A stretch of 64,000 bases of DNA from Platanthera guangdongensis (taxonomy: Eukaryota > Streptophyta > Magnoliopsida > Asparagales > Orchidaceae). The notes under the pieces are model-generated. The model had not been told where the DNA came from, did no database searches, and was given only the letters and a program-made list of their open reading frames with translations. The stretch lies in the NCBI GenBank assembly GCA_039583875.1, contig CM077167.1, positions 146,151,010 through 146,215,009 on the forward strand. The letters are read 5' to 3'. Positions 44,867-55,975 of this stretch are shown piece after piece; within the stretch, counting starts at the first letter, position 1; the number at the start of each line of letters is the position of its first letter. The position numbers were made by a program, and so were the translations under genes.

Positions 44867-47689
44867 ATGGCGCCCAAGCTAGAAGAGAACATTAATGAAG
44901 GTTATGAGCTCGTGCGACATGCCTTTGATGACGCGAAACCAGAAATCCAAGGTGTGGTAACCCTAGTTGCTGAGACTGGGTTAGAGTATCTTGTTTATGA
45001 ACCAATCAAGATATGGAAGAAGGAGGTCCTTGAATTCTTGAGTGCAGCTACTCTTGATGAATCTAAACTCAAGATTAAGTCCAAAGTTCATGGGGCAAAA
45101 GTCAAGATTACCCTGAAAAATCTAAGAAAGATTCTACATCTCCCTAGAACTACAGAAGAGGAAGATGTACCTGCTTCAAAGACAAGGGAGGCACTGGCAT
45201 GGTGTGGACTTGATTCAAGCCTGAAGATTAGATCAGTGTTCAACAGGAAAGGCATGAACATGCAGGGCAAGTTATTATCTGAAGTAGTGGGCAAGGTGAT
45301 GCTGAGCAAGCCTGGTGGGCATGATAGGATATTAGCTCACATGTTCAGTTTGATGACAAGGATTATTTTCAAACTTAAAACTGATTGGTCAATAGTCATG
45401 TTTGATAAGATAAAGGAAAGTTTGAAGAAGCCAAATCTGGGTAGGATTATGAGTTTATACTTAGCTGGAAGTATCCCTGAAGTGATGAACCAAGCTGCAG
45501 GTTCAAAGATAAACCACATGAGGAGAATGGATGTAAGAATTTTCTCAAGGTGGGATAGAGTGTTGACAAACGAAATGCCAACTCCAGAAAAGGAAACCCC
45601 ATAGAATTAGAGGAAGACAGTCATTATGGCACAAGAATCCTCAAGTAGCTCAGAGGAACTAGTGGTTTTTAGTTCTGATGATGGAGAAGATGACCATGCT
45701 GGACAGTCACCAGAAAGACAGGAAGATGCTCAGAGGCAGGGGGAGCTACCATCAGCTAGCCCTATTCACCTGGTTCGACACCAGGGGGAGCCTCTACATG
45801 TGGATGAGTCAACTCATTTAGAGAGTGAAAGGGCTACTCAAACCATTCTAGAGGTAATCACTGAAGTTAATCAATTAAATTTCAATATTGAGGATGAAGT
45901 TCTGACTGAATCATTACTTGATGTTGATCAGCATAAACAGTCGCATAGTCAACCACAAGATGCTGTCATGGAGGACACATCAGTTGCTGATAAAGTAGAC
46001 TCAGTTGCTCCTGAGATCAGAGATTCTCCAGTTCAACCTCAACATGTGTTTACACTAGAAGAGCTGTTCCTTGATCTTTTACAGACTGACTTTGAGGGAG
46101 AGAAAGCAGCTGTTGAGGGGAGAAGGTCAATCTGGAGGGGGAGCATGTAGAGGAGACTGCTAGAAAAGAGACTGAAGAGCAAAGAAATGCTGAGGAGCTA
46201 CCAAGGACTGAGATGGATTTACATCCTAGTCCTAAGGACAGAGTATACATTGCCAGTACTTCTGCTTCAGAGGATGAAAAGGCTGCTAGAGCCAAGAAAA
46301 GAAAGTTCCAGGTCTTCAAGAGAAGAAGCCAGACCTACAAGAAAGCACTGTAAACTATAGTTCCACAACAAGCCCCAACAGCTGATTATAGTTCATTGAT
46401 GGTGGCTTTGCAGATTAAGCTAGATGAGCAAAGGAAGGCTTTACAAACTTATATGGATGAAGGCCATAAATCACTTCAATTTGATCTGGCTCAAGACATA
46501 AAATCTATAAGATTTGAAGTGAATCAAAACAAGAAGGAAATGATTGATTGTTTCCATAAAGGAGGGAATGCAGTGGTCTATCTGGCTACTCATCAAGAGA
46601 ACTTAAAGAAACAGATTGATGACTTGGCAGTGAAACAAGGATATGTCCTGGAAAACCAAATTAGAATGAATGACAATTTAACTGAATCACATAATGTGAT
46701 AGTCACTGAAATGCAGAATCTAGCTGCTGCTCAAACTACAGCAAGGACTGCTGCCAAGGCTGAATTTGATAAGCAATTACAAGAAAGCCTAACTGCTGTT
46801 AAAACTGCAATTGAAGATTCTCATAAGGCAATTACTGAAAAGCTACAAAGGTTAAAACCTTTTTATAAAGATGGAGTTAATTATTTAAATGCTCAAATCA
46901 GATTCCAAAAGGATGATCTTAGGGATCATATAGAAAGAGTAGTCATAAAGGGGGAGAGGGTGTTAGTCAAAGCAGGCTCTGATCATGCAAAAATGGATTT
47001 CAAACTCCATCAGAGCTACCCTTGGATATCCACCCTTGTGTGATGATGATAATGTGGCAGAGTCTGGAATTAATCCTGCATATTTCGGAGGAGAACAAGC
47101 TGAAGTGGCTCAAGTGATATATCCTCCTGTAGATTTTGACATGATACATCAGGAGGTACAATCTATGTATAGTCCTCCTGAGGGTAATCAGAATGTTATT
47201 CTTGAGAAAGTAATACAGCCTGTAGCAGAGGCAATATTAAAAGAGCAAGAGGCTTTATTAAAGGAACAAGAGGCCCAATTATCTAAGAAAAGGTTCAGAG
47301 AGCAGGCTGAATTAAGGCCAGACTTTGAGCAATGGAGCCCAACCTCTAGGAATATCATATTAACTGCTTGGAAGGCTGCAAAGGATAATTTCCTAGAGAG
47401 GGGCAAATGGTATTCTGACCAGGAATGGAAAAAGCATGAAGCTAGGCAAGAGGCCATAGTTCAATACAGAAGGAAGGCTAAATTAGGGAAGCTACCTCCT
47501 AATGCACAGGAGCCTAGCAAGTATTTCCCTAAGCCTTATCACTATTTTGAAAGATAGAAGATAAGGGCTGAAGAACAGAAAAAGAAAGATCTTAAGGGTA
47601 AGAAGCCTGCTGATGACAATGATGCTCCTGTTCAAGCAAAGATTCAATCTAGAAAGGGCATTGTTATCAAGGAACCAGAGCAGCCATAG
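44867..47689 (+). pseudogene. SIRE#2 third ORF (extra gene after pol)
   Basis: ATG at 44867. The first 245 residues are open: YELVRHAFDDA, VLEFLSAATLDESK, KVKITLKNLRKILHLPR, ALAWCGLD, GMNMQGKLLSEVVGKVMLSK, GGHDR, LGRIMSLYLAGS. Stops at 45602 and 45608, then an acidic Ser/Glu-rich linker (to about 46110), a frameshift, a Lys/Arg-rich patch (AKKRKFQVFKRRSQ), a coiled coil (46396-47000), another frameshift, and a C-terminal module with ALLKEQEAQLSKK, WSPTSRNIILTAWKAAK, KYFPKPYHYFE. The frame ends at TAG 47687. SIRE elements are often said to carry an env-like gene here, but I see no signal peptide or membrane segment. The N-terminal part may resemble a 'putative plant transposon protein' domain; this is a guess from layout. 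Confidence 0.8.
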
Positions 47690-47960
47690 GATAGAATTTT
47701 CTTAAGTTTACAATTTGTAATCATTTGCATTAAACTCTATGTAAACTTTTGATTAATGAAAATGTTTGAAGTTGTAAGAACAATGTTATATGTTCAATCT
47801 ATTACATTATTGTTCTGAGATAATTATTTATACATGTTCTATTTATACATGTTTAGTTCTTACCCTGTCATATAATACTGTTATACATCATATTGAGTAT
47901 TTGTTATGTATGGTGTATATCATTGACTAAGGGTTATGACTTCTCCAAATAAGGGGAGAT
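47690..47960 (+). other. SIRE#2 3' untranslated region and polypurine tract
   Basis: AT-rich, no gene. The polypurine tract AAATAAGGGGAGAT (47947-47960) abuts the 3' LTR. Confidence 0.85.
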
Positions 47961-49772
47961 TGTTGGGTACATTGGAATATATGTACCTGATTTGAAGAAG
48001 CCTCACCCTTCTCAATGATATACATCAAGGTGTATTTGATGTGCTTTGAGTTTATGTCTGCAGGTTAAGTAATTGCAGGGAAAGCATAAAAGTTTCTAAG
48101 TCCATGTGTCGACACCGAGAGGTGAAGTGTCGACACTTATGATGGCTAGTGTCAACACCCAGAGAAGCTGTGTCGACACTTGGAGTAATTGTGTCGACAC
48201 CAGAAAGGCAGAGTCAACACCAGAAGAAAAGTGTCGACACATACAAGCAGTGTCGACACACAGTGAAGAATTGTCAACATTATCTGTGTCGACACTTAGA
48301 GGTAGTGTCGACACCCAGAGAAACTTTGTCGACATCAAAGTATCGACACCAGGAGGCTGTGTCGACACTCAGCAAACTTCAACAAAGTTAAAGTACATGT
48401 GTCGACACAAAGCAGATGTGTCGACACTCAGCAAAGTTTCAACACATGAAAGCATGTGTCGACACAAAGGAGATGTGTCGACACTCATCAAGTTTCAACA
48501 CAAGAAGATGTGTCGACACACAGCAGAAATCCACCAAGTATTGAAGAAGAAGTATTTGTGTCGACACACTCAACCAGTGTCGACACATTCAACAGAAGGC
48601 TTGTGTCAACACACAGGATCAGTGTCGACACATTCTGAAGAAGCAGTGTAGAGAAGCTGTTACAACAACACAAGGAGTTGTGTCGACACCATCAAGGCTA
48701 GTGTCGACACTTAATTCACTTGTGTCGACACTTGGTCTATTTGTGTCGACACATAATGACTATCTGTCTCGACACTTTCAGACAGTGACAGTGATTTCAA
48801 AAAGTGACTGGATGACTTGACAGCTGCCATTTCAACCGGTCAACTACAACTGTCAGAGCTGTCAGAAGGTTGTTAGAAACCAGATCAGCCGGTTACCTTA
48901 GAGGAAGACTATTTAAAGACCTTTCTCCTTCGACAGAAAGGATGAAGTAATCAATTGAAAAACAACAAAAAGAAGAAGAAGACCTTCAAGAGAAGATCTA
49001 AGAAGTTGGAGAAAGAGAGCTCCTTCTAAGAAGACCAGCTTGAACCAGGCTGATATGTAAGATTCATATTGAGATCTGATTCACAAGACAAAAGTTGATT
49101 GAAGATCATCTTCAGGAGATTCAACCCTACTGTGTTCTAATTCAAGAAGCTTTGAAGAAAGCCAAGGGAGGTTGATCTCTGTCAAGTTCATCCAAGAACT
49201 CATCAAGAAGCCAGTCAACTCATCTCTCTCTTTCAGAGTTGTGGTTATTTACCTTGTAAACTTTATTTTCTGTAGGATCCTAAGGGATCTGAGTTGTAAG
49301 CCTATTTTATAAAGGCTGAGTGTAGGAGACTGTGTGCTCTGAGTGTAGGTCTTGTTGAAGACTGAGGTAGGGCCTTGTGCCTGAGTTGTAGGAGACTTTG
49401 CTCTCTGAGTGTAGGTCTTGTTGAAGACTGAGTTGTAGGGCTTTGTGCCTGAGTTGTAGGAGTGGGGACACTCTGAGCTGTAGGAACCTGTTTAGGGTTC
49501 TGAGTTGTAAGATCTGAGGATCTGAGAAGAAGTGGAGGAGTTAGGCCGAATCTAGTACACAACTAGATAGGCGAAGGGGGAAAGTGGATGTACCCAGACC
49601 TTGGGGAACCACTATAAATCCTGTGTGCACTCTATGTATGTTTGATTGTATGGTTGCTGTGTTGTGAAAATTGTAGAATTTCATTTACTGTACAGTATTT
49701 CTGCCTTAAAATTAAAAAGGCAAAGGTCAATTATTCACCCCCCCTCTAGGTGATTAGGCATTATTTCTTTCA
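47961..49772 (+). repeat. SIRE#2 3' LTR
   Basis: 1812 bp, collinear with the 5' LTR: GTGTCGACAC array 48106-48775, TATTTAAAG at 48910-48918, hairpin array 49276-49526. Several palindromes differ from their 5' partners by C-to-T or G-to-A changes inside the CpG. Confidence 0.94.
49276..49526 (+). repeat. Tandem mini-hairpin array in SIRE#2 3' LTR
   Basis: Eleven units as in the 5' LTR. Differences between the two LTR copies here fall in loops or linkers (for example AACC-TATTTAG-GGTT versus AACC-TGTTTAG-GGTT, and AGAT-TTGAGG-ATCT versus AGAT-CTGAGG-ATCT); I noticed none that breaks a stem. Confidence 0.85.
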
Positions 49773-50945
49773 ACAGGGCTGGATGTCACTTGTGTGTGTC
49801 TACCCAGACCCCAAGCAGATCCCGCTTCCAGACTCTCACCTAGCTAGCAGGGCTGGATGTCACTCGTGTGCGTCTACCCGGACCCCGAGCAGATCCCGCT
49901 GCCAGACTCTCACCTAGCTGGAAGGGCTGCATGTCACTCATGTGTGTCAACTTAGACCCCGAGCAGATCCCACTGTCAGGCTTTCACCTAGCTGGCAGGG
50001 CTGGATATCACTCGTGTGTATCTACCAGGACCCTGAGCAGATCCCGCTATCAGGCTATCACCTAACTGGCAGGACTGGATCTCACTCATGTGTGTCTACC
50101 TGGATCCCGAGCAGATCCTGCTTCTAGGCTCTCACCTAGCTGACAGGGCTGGATGTCACTCGTGTGTGTCTACTCGGACCCCGAACAGATCCCGTTGTCA
50201 TGCTCTCACCTAGCTGGCAAGGCTGGATATCACTCATGTTTGTTAACTCATACCCCGAGCAAATCCCGCTGTCAGTCTCTCACCTAGCTGGCAGGGCTGG
50301 TTCTCACTCGTGTGCGTCTACCCGGACCCCGAGCAGATCCCACTAACAGGATCTCACCTAGCTTGTAGGACTGGTTGTCACTTGTGTGCATCTACCAGGA
50401 CCCCGAGAAGATCCCGCTGCCAGGCACTCACCTAGTTGGAATGGCCATGTCACTCATGTGCGTCTAACCGGACCCCGAGAAGATCTCGCTGCCAGGCTCT
50501 CACCTAGCTGGCAGGGCTGGATGTCACTCGTGTGCGTCTACTCAGACCCCAAGTAGATCTCACTGCCAGGTTCTCACGTAGCGGGCATGGATAGATGTCA
50601 CTCATGTGCGTCTACCCGGACCATGAGCAAATCCCACTATCATGCTCTCACCTAGCTGGCAGGGCTAGTTGTCACTCGTGTGTCTTCCCGGACCCCAAGC
50701 AGATCCCGCTTCCAGGCTCTTACTTAGCTAGCAGTGCTGGATGTCACTCCTCTGCGCCTACCCGGACCCCGAGCAAATCCCACTGGCAGGCTCTCACCTA
50801 GCTGACAGGGATGGATGTCACTCGTGTGTGTCAACCCGAACCCCGAGCAGATTCCGCTGTCAGGCTCTCACATATCTGGCAGGGCTGGATGACATGCGTA
50901 AGAGTCTACTCCGTTTGTTAACTGGCTGGCAAGACAGGTCTCAAT
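49773..50945 (+). repeat. 74-bp tandem array in the Tat element (about 16 units)
   Basis: The unit begins CAGGGCTGGATGTCACTC and includes ACCCGGACCCCGAGCAGATC. Starts at 49774 and 49848 give the 74-bp period. Each unit holds an inverted repeat CTGCCAG-(12)-CTGGCAG around CTCTCACCTAG. The units are 80-95% alike by eye. The array lies just downstream of integrase, a place where Tat elements often carry tandem repeats that can seed satellites. Short open frames through it are artefacts of the period. Confidence 0.93.
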
Positions 50946-51671
50946 GAACAAAATAATGTTAGAAGTCGAGGGCCCAGACATCCAAATTACCAAGGAAGAA
51001 GTCTCAAAGTCAACGAAATGGGTCCAACAGTCGCCCATCACCCAAGATAATTGCCAAGGCGGCGAGAACCAAGGCCGCGCCGCATGAGGATCAGCTAGCA
51101 CGGAACCCGGCGGCTCGGTTGCCCGCCGAGTCATCTTCCCTACTCTAGCGAGCAGGCGGCATAGAGGACCTGGACTAAGAAGGCGGGTCTCCACTCGCCA
51201 GTCGGCTAACCAAGCTCCTAAGTTCCCTAAGCTAAGTCCTCAGGGGATGCGCGATCTCGCTGGCGGGACGCGAAATAAGGTACTGCAAACGGGAGGACCA
51301 AAATAAGCTGCAAACACAAAAGAAGAGAGGATCCAAATAGCACAGAAGCATTGTAAGTAGCAGTAACTTATACATATATATGAGAGTCGTGTACAGAACA
51401 GTTCATTGATGGAAAAAAATACAAGATCGGGACTCAGCCCGCGTTTACATTATAATAAAAGTAACATACATAAGAAGCGAGGCGCGGGAATTCGGCGAGG
51501 TGAGCTCTTGAGCGACAAGCCCTAGATGGGCTGGTAGGACTTGTCTCCTGGCCTGGGTACCGGAAGGAATAATGTCGGTGCCACGTCACTCGCAGAAAGG
51601 CCCGCGCCCTTGCTCTTAATGATATCGGCCCGCCGTAGAGTCTTTAGGCTATACTTCCCCGTACTGGCAAC
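50946..51671. other. Tat non-coding region after the tandem array
   Basis: About 730 bp of mixed composition. A minus-strand open frame crosses 50868-51194 but resembles nothing. This probably contains the 3' end of the antisense gene's transcript. Confidence 0.5.
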
Positions 51672-53245
51672 GTTCTTCTACATCATTTCCTCCAGCTCAT
51701 ACTCGGTATAGTGCCCGAGTTGGAAGCTGCTGCTGGAGAGCGGTGGGAGAGCCGCTGCGGCCTCCAGCACTCGCACCCGTGCCTGTAACACTTCTTTTTC
51801 TTTCTCTAAAATGGCGACGGCGGCATCAGCTGCGTCCTCCCTCTCTCTCTGTCGCTCCGCCTCCTCCTGGGCGAGGTGGCGAGACTCCTCCTTCTCGTCC
51901 ACCTGCCTCTTGAGCGAGGGGGCGTTCTACTCTATTTGTGTGCACCACCAGCCAACCATGTGGTCCAGCTCCAGGCTATAGAGCTGGGCCCACACGCTCT
52001 CGTGGATCAACACCCGTGTGGCCTCCTCGTCGTAAATGGCGGCGTCCTCCCGCGAGTAGAGGCTGAACGAGAAGTTGTCGTCCTCCCCGCTAATGGTTTC
52101 CTGTTCTAGCCAGCTCGGCAGCAGGGTGGAGATGATCGCCTGGTTCGACTCCTTGTCCCACAACAGGAGGGGGACATCGAGCTTGTCTAGGCACTTCTCG
52201 CCGTAGCTGAAGTTACGGTGCCCTCTTGGCACCGGATTCACGGTGGACCGCGTCTCTTCTTACGTCTTGGAGGTGCCAGCTGCCTCACTAGGGGCGCCGC
52301 TGGCTGATGCAGTCGCGGGGGCGGGGTCCTTGGTCGGCTGGGCTGTCGGGGCCTTGCCTTTCCTTTGGGCCGCAGTAGTCACATCGCCTGTGGTCTTCAC
52401 CTTTTTGGGCTGCGACGGTGGAGGTTGTTCGTGGCTGGGCCACTTTTGGGCGACAGATGTCGGGGTCTCGCGGTTTGGGGCGGTTGCGGCTTCGGCATAG
52501 GCGAGCTCGCTGGAAGTGAGCTGCGCGCTCTCGTAAGGAGGATGCAGGGGGATGTACCGCTCGCATGCAAGAGGAAAGTTAAAGCAGAAAAAAATATCAA
52601 AGTAGAAAGGAGAAGCGCGAGTAGATTACATTCCCCAAGCGGGACGGGGGCGAGGTTGTCCAGATTCTGATGCTGGAAGGCAACCTCAAAGTTCTTCCCG
52701 GCAAAGAACCCGCACAGCTACGCTTTATGGCCCCCAAGCTAGGGGTGGTAGCTCGCATCACTGAGCTGTACCGGCGAGAAGGGGACGTTGCCGAAGTCCC
52801 CCTTGACAAACATGAATTTCTTGAGCCAATTATGGCTCTTAATGACGGTCTCCCGCACCTTGACGCGGCTGCTGGAGAAGTAGGTGGTCCCGTCCTTGTT
52901 CGCACAGAAAGAGAACAGCTTGCAGAAAACTGCGAGGCTGAACTAAACCCGCTCTTCCCATAGGAAGCGGGTGAATCCGACCATAACAGCTATGGAATTT
53001 AGGGTCATCTGTCCTGGGATAACCCCGGAGTATTTCAATACCTGGCGAACCTCCGACCATAGTGGAAGCCGAAGGCCCGCCTCGAAGTGCGCCAAGGGGA
53101 TAGCGAGCTCCCCTCCAGAAAGGTTGTTCATCTTTTCCCCCTCTCCAGCTCGCCTCGCCACGAAACCTGGCGGAACATAGTCGTCTATACCGTCGAAGAA
53201 TTCACCTTCAGAAATGGAGGCGAGGGGAACTCTTGCTCAGAGAAA
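51672..53245 (-). pseudogene. Tat antisense gene 1, gypsy-associated plant domain plus coiled coil
   Basis: Minus strand, opposite to gag-pol. One consistent frame with a few stops: FFDGIDDYVPPGFVARR, LAIPLAHFEAGLRLPLW, VLKYSGVIPGQMTLNSIAVM, then FCKLFSFCANKDGTTYFSSS. This pattern resembles the 'putative gypsy type transposon' domain (Transposase_28 family as I recall it) encoded antisense in Tat elements. After a possible 70-bp intron (GT at 52629, AG at 52560) comes a Pro/Thr/Ala-rich linker, a block with SYGEKCLDKLDVPLLLWDK, and a C-terminal coiled coil (EEAERQREREDAADAAVA). Stops are mainly TAG/TAA. The true start is not resolved. Confidence 0.65.
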
Positions 53246-54116
53246 TTCCAAGTACACATGCTCCGCCCATCTGCATTGCCGCTACCACCACCCATCTCGC
53301 AGGAAGTTTACTGAGTGGGACAAAGTTGTTCTCGCAGGTGGCGGATGAGTCGAAGGTCATAGGAAGCAAGGGATAAGGGTAAATATTAAATACGGTGTGT
53401 AAGAAAGGGCCGGCAGGGCCTATTTATAGAAAGAAAAAGGGCGGGAAAAATGTTCCGCCGGCGGGAAAAGTGCGGATAGCAAAATACGTCGCAACGCTTC
53501 GGCTTCCGTGCCCACCGCAGATTTATACAAGCTCGCGGGACTGCTGCGAAGATTATTCGATAGCAAGCTACGTTCCCCACGACCGCCCAAGAGGTGAGCG
53601 AGCTGTGACTCACGCCCTCCTGAGAGGCGAGCGAGCTGCGACTCACGCCCGCCTAGAACAGTAGGTGAGCCGAGCAGACTCGTAATCTACGATCTTCCGG
53701 CCCGCTCCCGCCAACATTAAACTGGCTGGTTGGGCGAGCCGATTCAACAAGCTTGCGCCCACTTAAAGAAGTGATAGGCTAGTAAGAGCGCTTCATTCGC
53801 ATTCCCCACCAGAGAACTAAACGGAAACACAATAAAAGCAACAGAGGACGAGCATTAAGCCCATTGCCGGGTGAGAGAAGTCTCAGATTATTATAGACAT
53901 TAAAAAATGTTCTTAGATAGCCCTCCTAAATAAGTTGGTCTAGAATGCGGATGCGGTCCTGGATCGGTGATCGGTATCGAGGAAGGGGTTGGTGGCTCAA
54001 TACTGGATCCATTTCCACCAGCCCCGCACTTGAGTCCCAGATCGAGGGGGGGGGGGGGGCATGCGAGGACAGTGATACTCGTGAACCGCCACCAACTCCT
54101 GCTGGGCCAGGCCGAA
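53246..54116. other. Tat region between the two antisense genes
   Basis: GC-rich, with a poly-G run at 54046-54058. Open frames exist on both strands, but none is recognisable. A TATTTATA-like box on the plus strand at 53419-53426 reads TATAAATA on the minus strand and lies about 175 bp upstream of antisense gene 1, a possible promoter for it. Confidence 0.45.
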
Positions 54117-55090
54117 TTACTCCATATCGTGCCTGAACCGCTCCTCGGCCCGCGTTATCTGCACCTTGGGAGAAGTAACCTTGTCTCCGTCAGCTGGGCA
54201 CCTCGCTCCCTCGAGGACCGCAAGTCGCTCCTCTACTTCAGCCTTGTCCTTATCAACCCTTTTGAAGACCTCCTGAAGCAACAGTGTGAGTTTCTGAAAC
54301 AGCTGCGTCACCTGCCTCTTCATCCCCTCCGCATCCATCGGGTCGCTTAGATACTTTGACATGTGATCTGTATAAGGGGGAGGAGAATATCACTCGCTCA
54401 TTTCAACATCAGAGGAGGAGATCGTGTTGAAACCTGCAAAGGGGGTGGGGGGGTGGGGGTCAGAGGGAATGAGCGATAACAAGCAGGCACATGTACGAGC
54501 TCACCGGGTGTCGGCATGTCGCACGTACTAGCTGATGGCCGAAAGGAGCCCGGCTGGCCCTGGAAGAGTCCTCCCTCAAGAACTGCAAAGGATTTCCCCA
54601 GCCCAGGGGGAATCGGCAACTGGGAAATCTCCGGAGGGGGTTGCCTCTGGCCCGAAGGGCTGGCGGCCCGCTCAGTTGACAGCGGGAGGGAATGGCCCCG
54701 TTCCCCTCCATCACCTCCATCCTCGCGAGGCGGCACCTGCGGAAAGAGAAGCCAGAGGCAAAGTGGCGAATCAAGCGGGATGCTCACATACCTAATGGGT
54801 AACCTCGGCGCCGCCCGCCGAGATGGATCCCGAGAGGTCATTCGCTGGAGATCGCCTGACAATTTTCCCTTTCACTGGTCAGAACAGGGGGCCGGGCGAT
54901 CCATGCGCCAACCAGGGGCGGCCTCGAGAGCCTCAGCCCTAGTCCCCTCCCTTGCGGCTGCTGGTCGAGCTCGCATCTCCTCGGACACAGGCATCGTGCA
55001 GCTGCAGCTCACAGAGAAGGCTAAAAGAAGGCGGGATTTTTCCAAAGGGTCTGATAGCGTGTTTATAGAGTGATGGTAGGACCCACCAAA
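54117..55090 (-). pseudogene. Tat antisense gene 2 remnant, possibly spliced
   Basis: Minus strand. An N-terminal piece (MPVSEEMRARPAAAREGTRA, start about 55000) leads to a Pro/Gly-rich part (PPREDGGDGGER; PPPEISQLPIPPGLGK) and a coiled-coil end (MKRQVTQLFQKLTLLLQEVF; DKAEVEERLAVLEG), stop at 54117. Two candidate introns have good plant splice signals: 54738-54791 (GTATGTGAG..TTTCCGCAG) and 54434-54504 (GTGAGCTCG..CCCCTTTGCAG). Removing the second keeps the reading frame. I know no family for it. It may be part of the same transcription unit as antisense gene 1. Confidence 0.4.
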
Positions 55091-55162
55091 AGATTCCTTC
55101 CAGCGCAACAAAGCACTCACCGAACACGTGGGTTGGATCATTCTTTCCGAGCTTGGTCAAGC

Positions 55163-55181
55163 ACAAAAAGAGCGGGGATTG
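55163..55181 (+). promoter_or_regulatory. Tat polypurine tract
   Basis: CACAAAAAGAGCGGGGATTG just before the 3' LTR start TGTAAAACC at 55182. Confidence 0.65.
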
Positions 55182-55716
55182 TGTAAAACCCTGTGTTCAC
55201 CAAGTGGGTCCACTAGACAGGGAGAGCGGACCAAGACGACCAGTCTACTCCAGAATAGTATGCGGGCAAACTCAGAATAGCCAGCCCGCTCCCACCAAAG
55301 ATAGGCACACAAGCTGCACGGGCTGGCCCACCCAGCCCACGTCTGCCCGGGGTTCGTCGAATGAAGCTCGTCATTTGTTGAGCGGAGCTCAGCCTCCTTC
55401 AAGCTAACCTTGTGAGTTAGAATCCTGGGTTCGTCAAACTAAGCTCGACAAGATCAATGCCTATGGAATTCCTTCTATAGTAATAGTCCCAGACCGGCCA
55501 GCCCGCTCTCCCATAGGTGACCTAGCTGCCAGCCCGCCTCAGAGCGAGGGTCGGCAGGCTACTGCGACCTGGCTCGTGCTCGCCCAAGGAGGGAAGGAGA
55601 GCTGCGGGAGCCAGGTCGTGTCTGCTTCAGCGAGGTGGAGAGTTGTGGCGAGCCGACCTCCAAATCCTTGAAACCTGCCCAGTGGGTCCCGGAGGTAAAA
55701 TTGACTAGATGCCCTT
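55182..55716 (+). repeat. Tat 3' LTR, cut by SIRE#3
   Basis: Collinear with 30754-31300 of the 5' LTR. The match stops at GATGCCCTT (55716), where SIRE#3 begins. The missing part, homologous to about 31300-31675, should lie beyond SIRE#3. Confidence 0.85.
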
Positions 55717-55975
55717 TGAAAGTTGTTTAACTAAAGGCTAGTTAATCACTTAGAGGGGGGGGGGGGGTGAATAGGTCATTGAAAATTTTATTGGTTCTTT
55801 GCAGATTTCAACTTAAACTATCTAGAGCTTGTCCTTAGATCCTACAATAAGAAATAAAACAAGCAACACAACAAACACAAAGATTTATAGTGGTTCCCCA
55901 ATTGGGTACATTCACTTTCCCTCTCACCTATCCAACAGATTTGTTGGACTATGCAAAAACTCCACCAATATGCTT

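Larger units (their letters stand above)
37251..49772 (+). mobile_element. SIRE#2: complete Ty1/copia element of SIRE/Maximus type
   Basis: 12,522 bp from TGTTGGGTAC to TTTCA, with an exact 5-bp TSD, ACAGG (37246-37250 and 49773-49777). It holds a 1821-bp 5' LTR, PBS, gag, pol (PR-INT-RT-RH), a third ORF of about 2.8 kb, a polypurine tract and an 1812-bp 3' LTR. The LTRs differ by roughly 2% by eye. Gag-pol is one frame with a frameshift near 39484 and stops at 39242, 40924, 41197, 41986 and 42205; the third ORF has further breaks. It inserted into the tandem array of the Tat element. Confidence 0.95.
30754..55716 (+). mobile_element. Tat-type Ty3/gypsy element, interrupted by SIRE#2 and SIRE#3
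   Basis: Order: 5' LTR, gag, protease, RT, RNase H, a second (archaeal-type) RNase H, integrase, a 74-bp tandem array split by SIRE#2, degenerate antisense genes, polypurine tract and 3' LTR cut at 55716 by SIRE#3. The extra RNase H and antisense genes near the 3' end are hallmarks of the Tat lineage. All genes carry many stops and frameshifts. The left flank is Athila integrase, and the predicted TSD is AGCGG (30749-30753). Confidence 0.87.

Noticed and set aside
44867..47689. Calling the SIRE third ORF an envelope gene
   Set aside because: The family literature uses 'env-like', but no signal peptide, furin-like site or membrane segment could be seen, so only 'third ORF' is used.
49868..50947. 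Series of 60-68-codon open frames with related sequences
   Set aside because: Produced by the 74-bp tandem unit, whose length is not a multiple of three; there is no gene.
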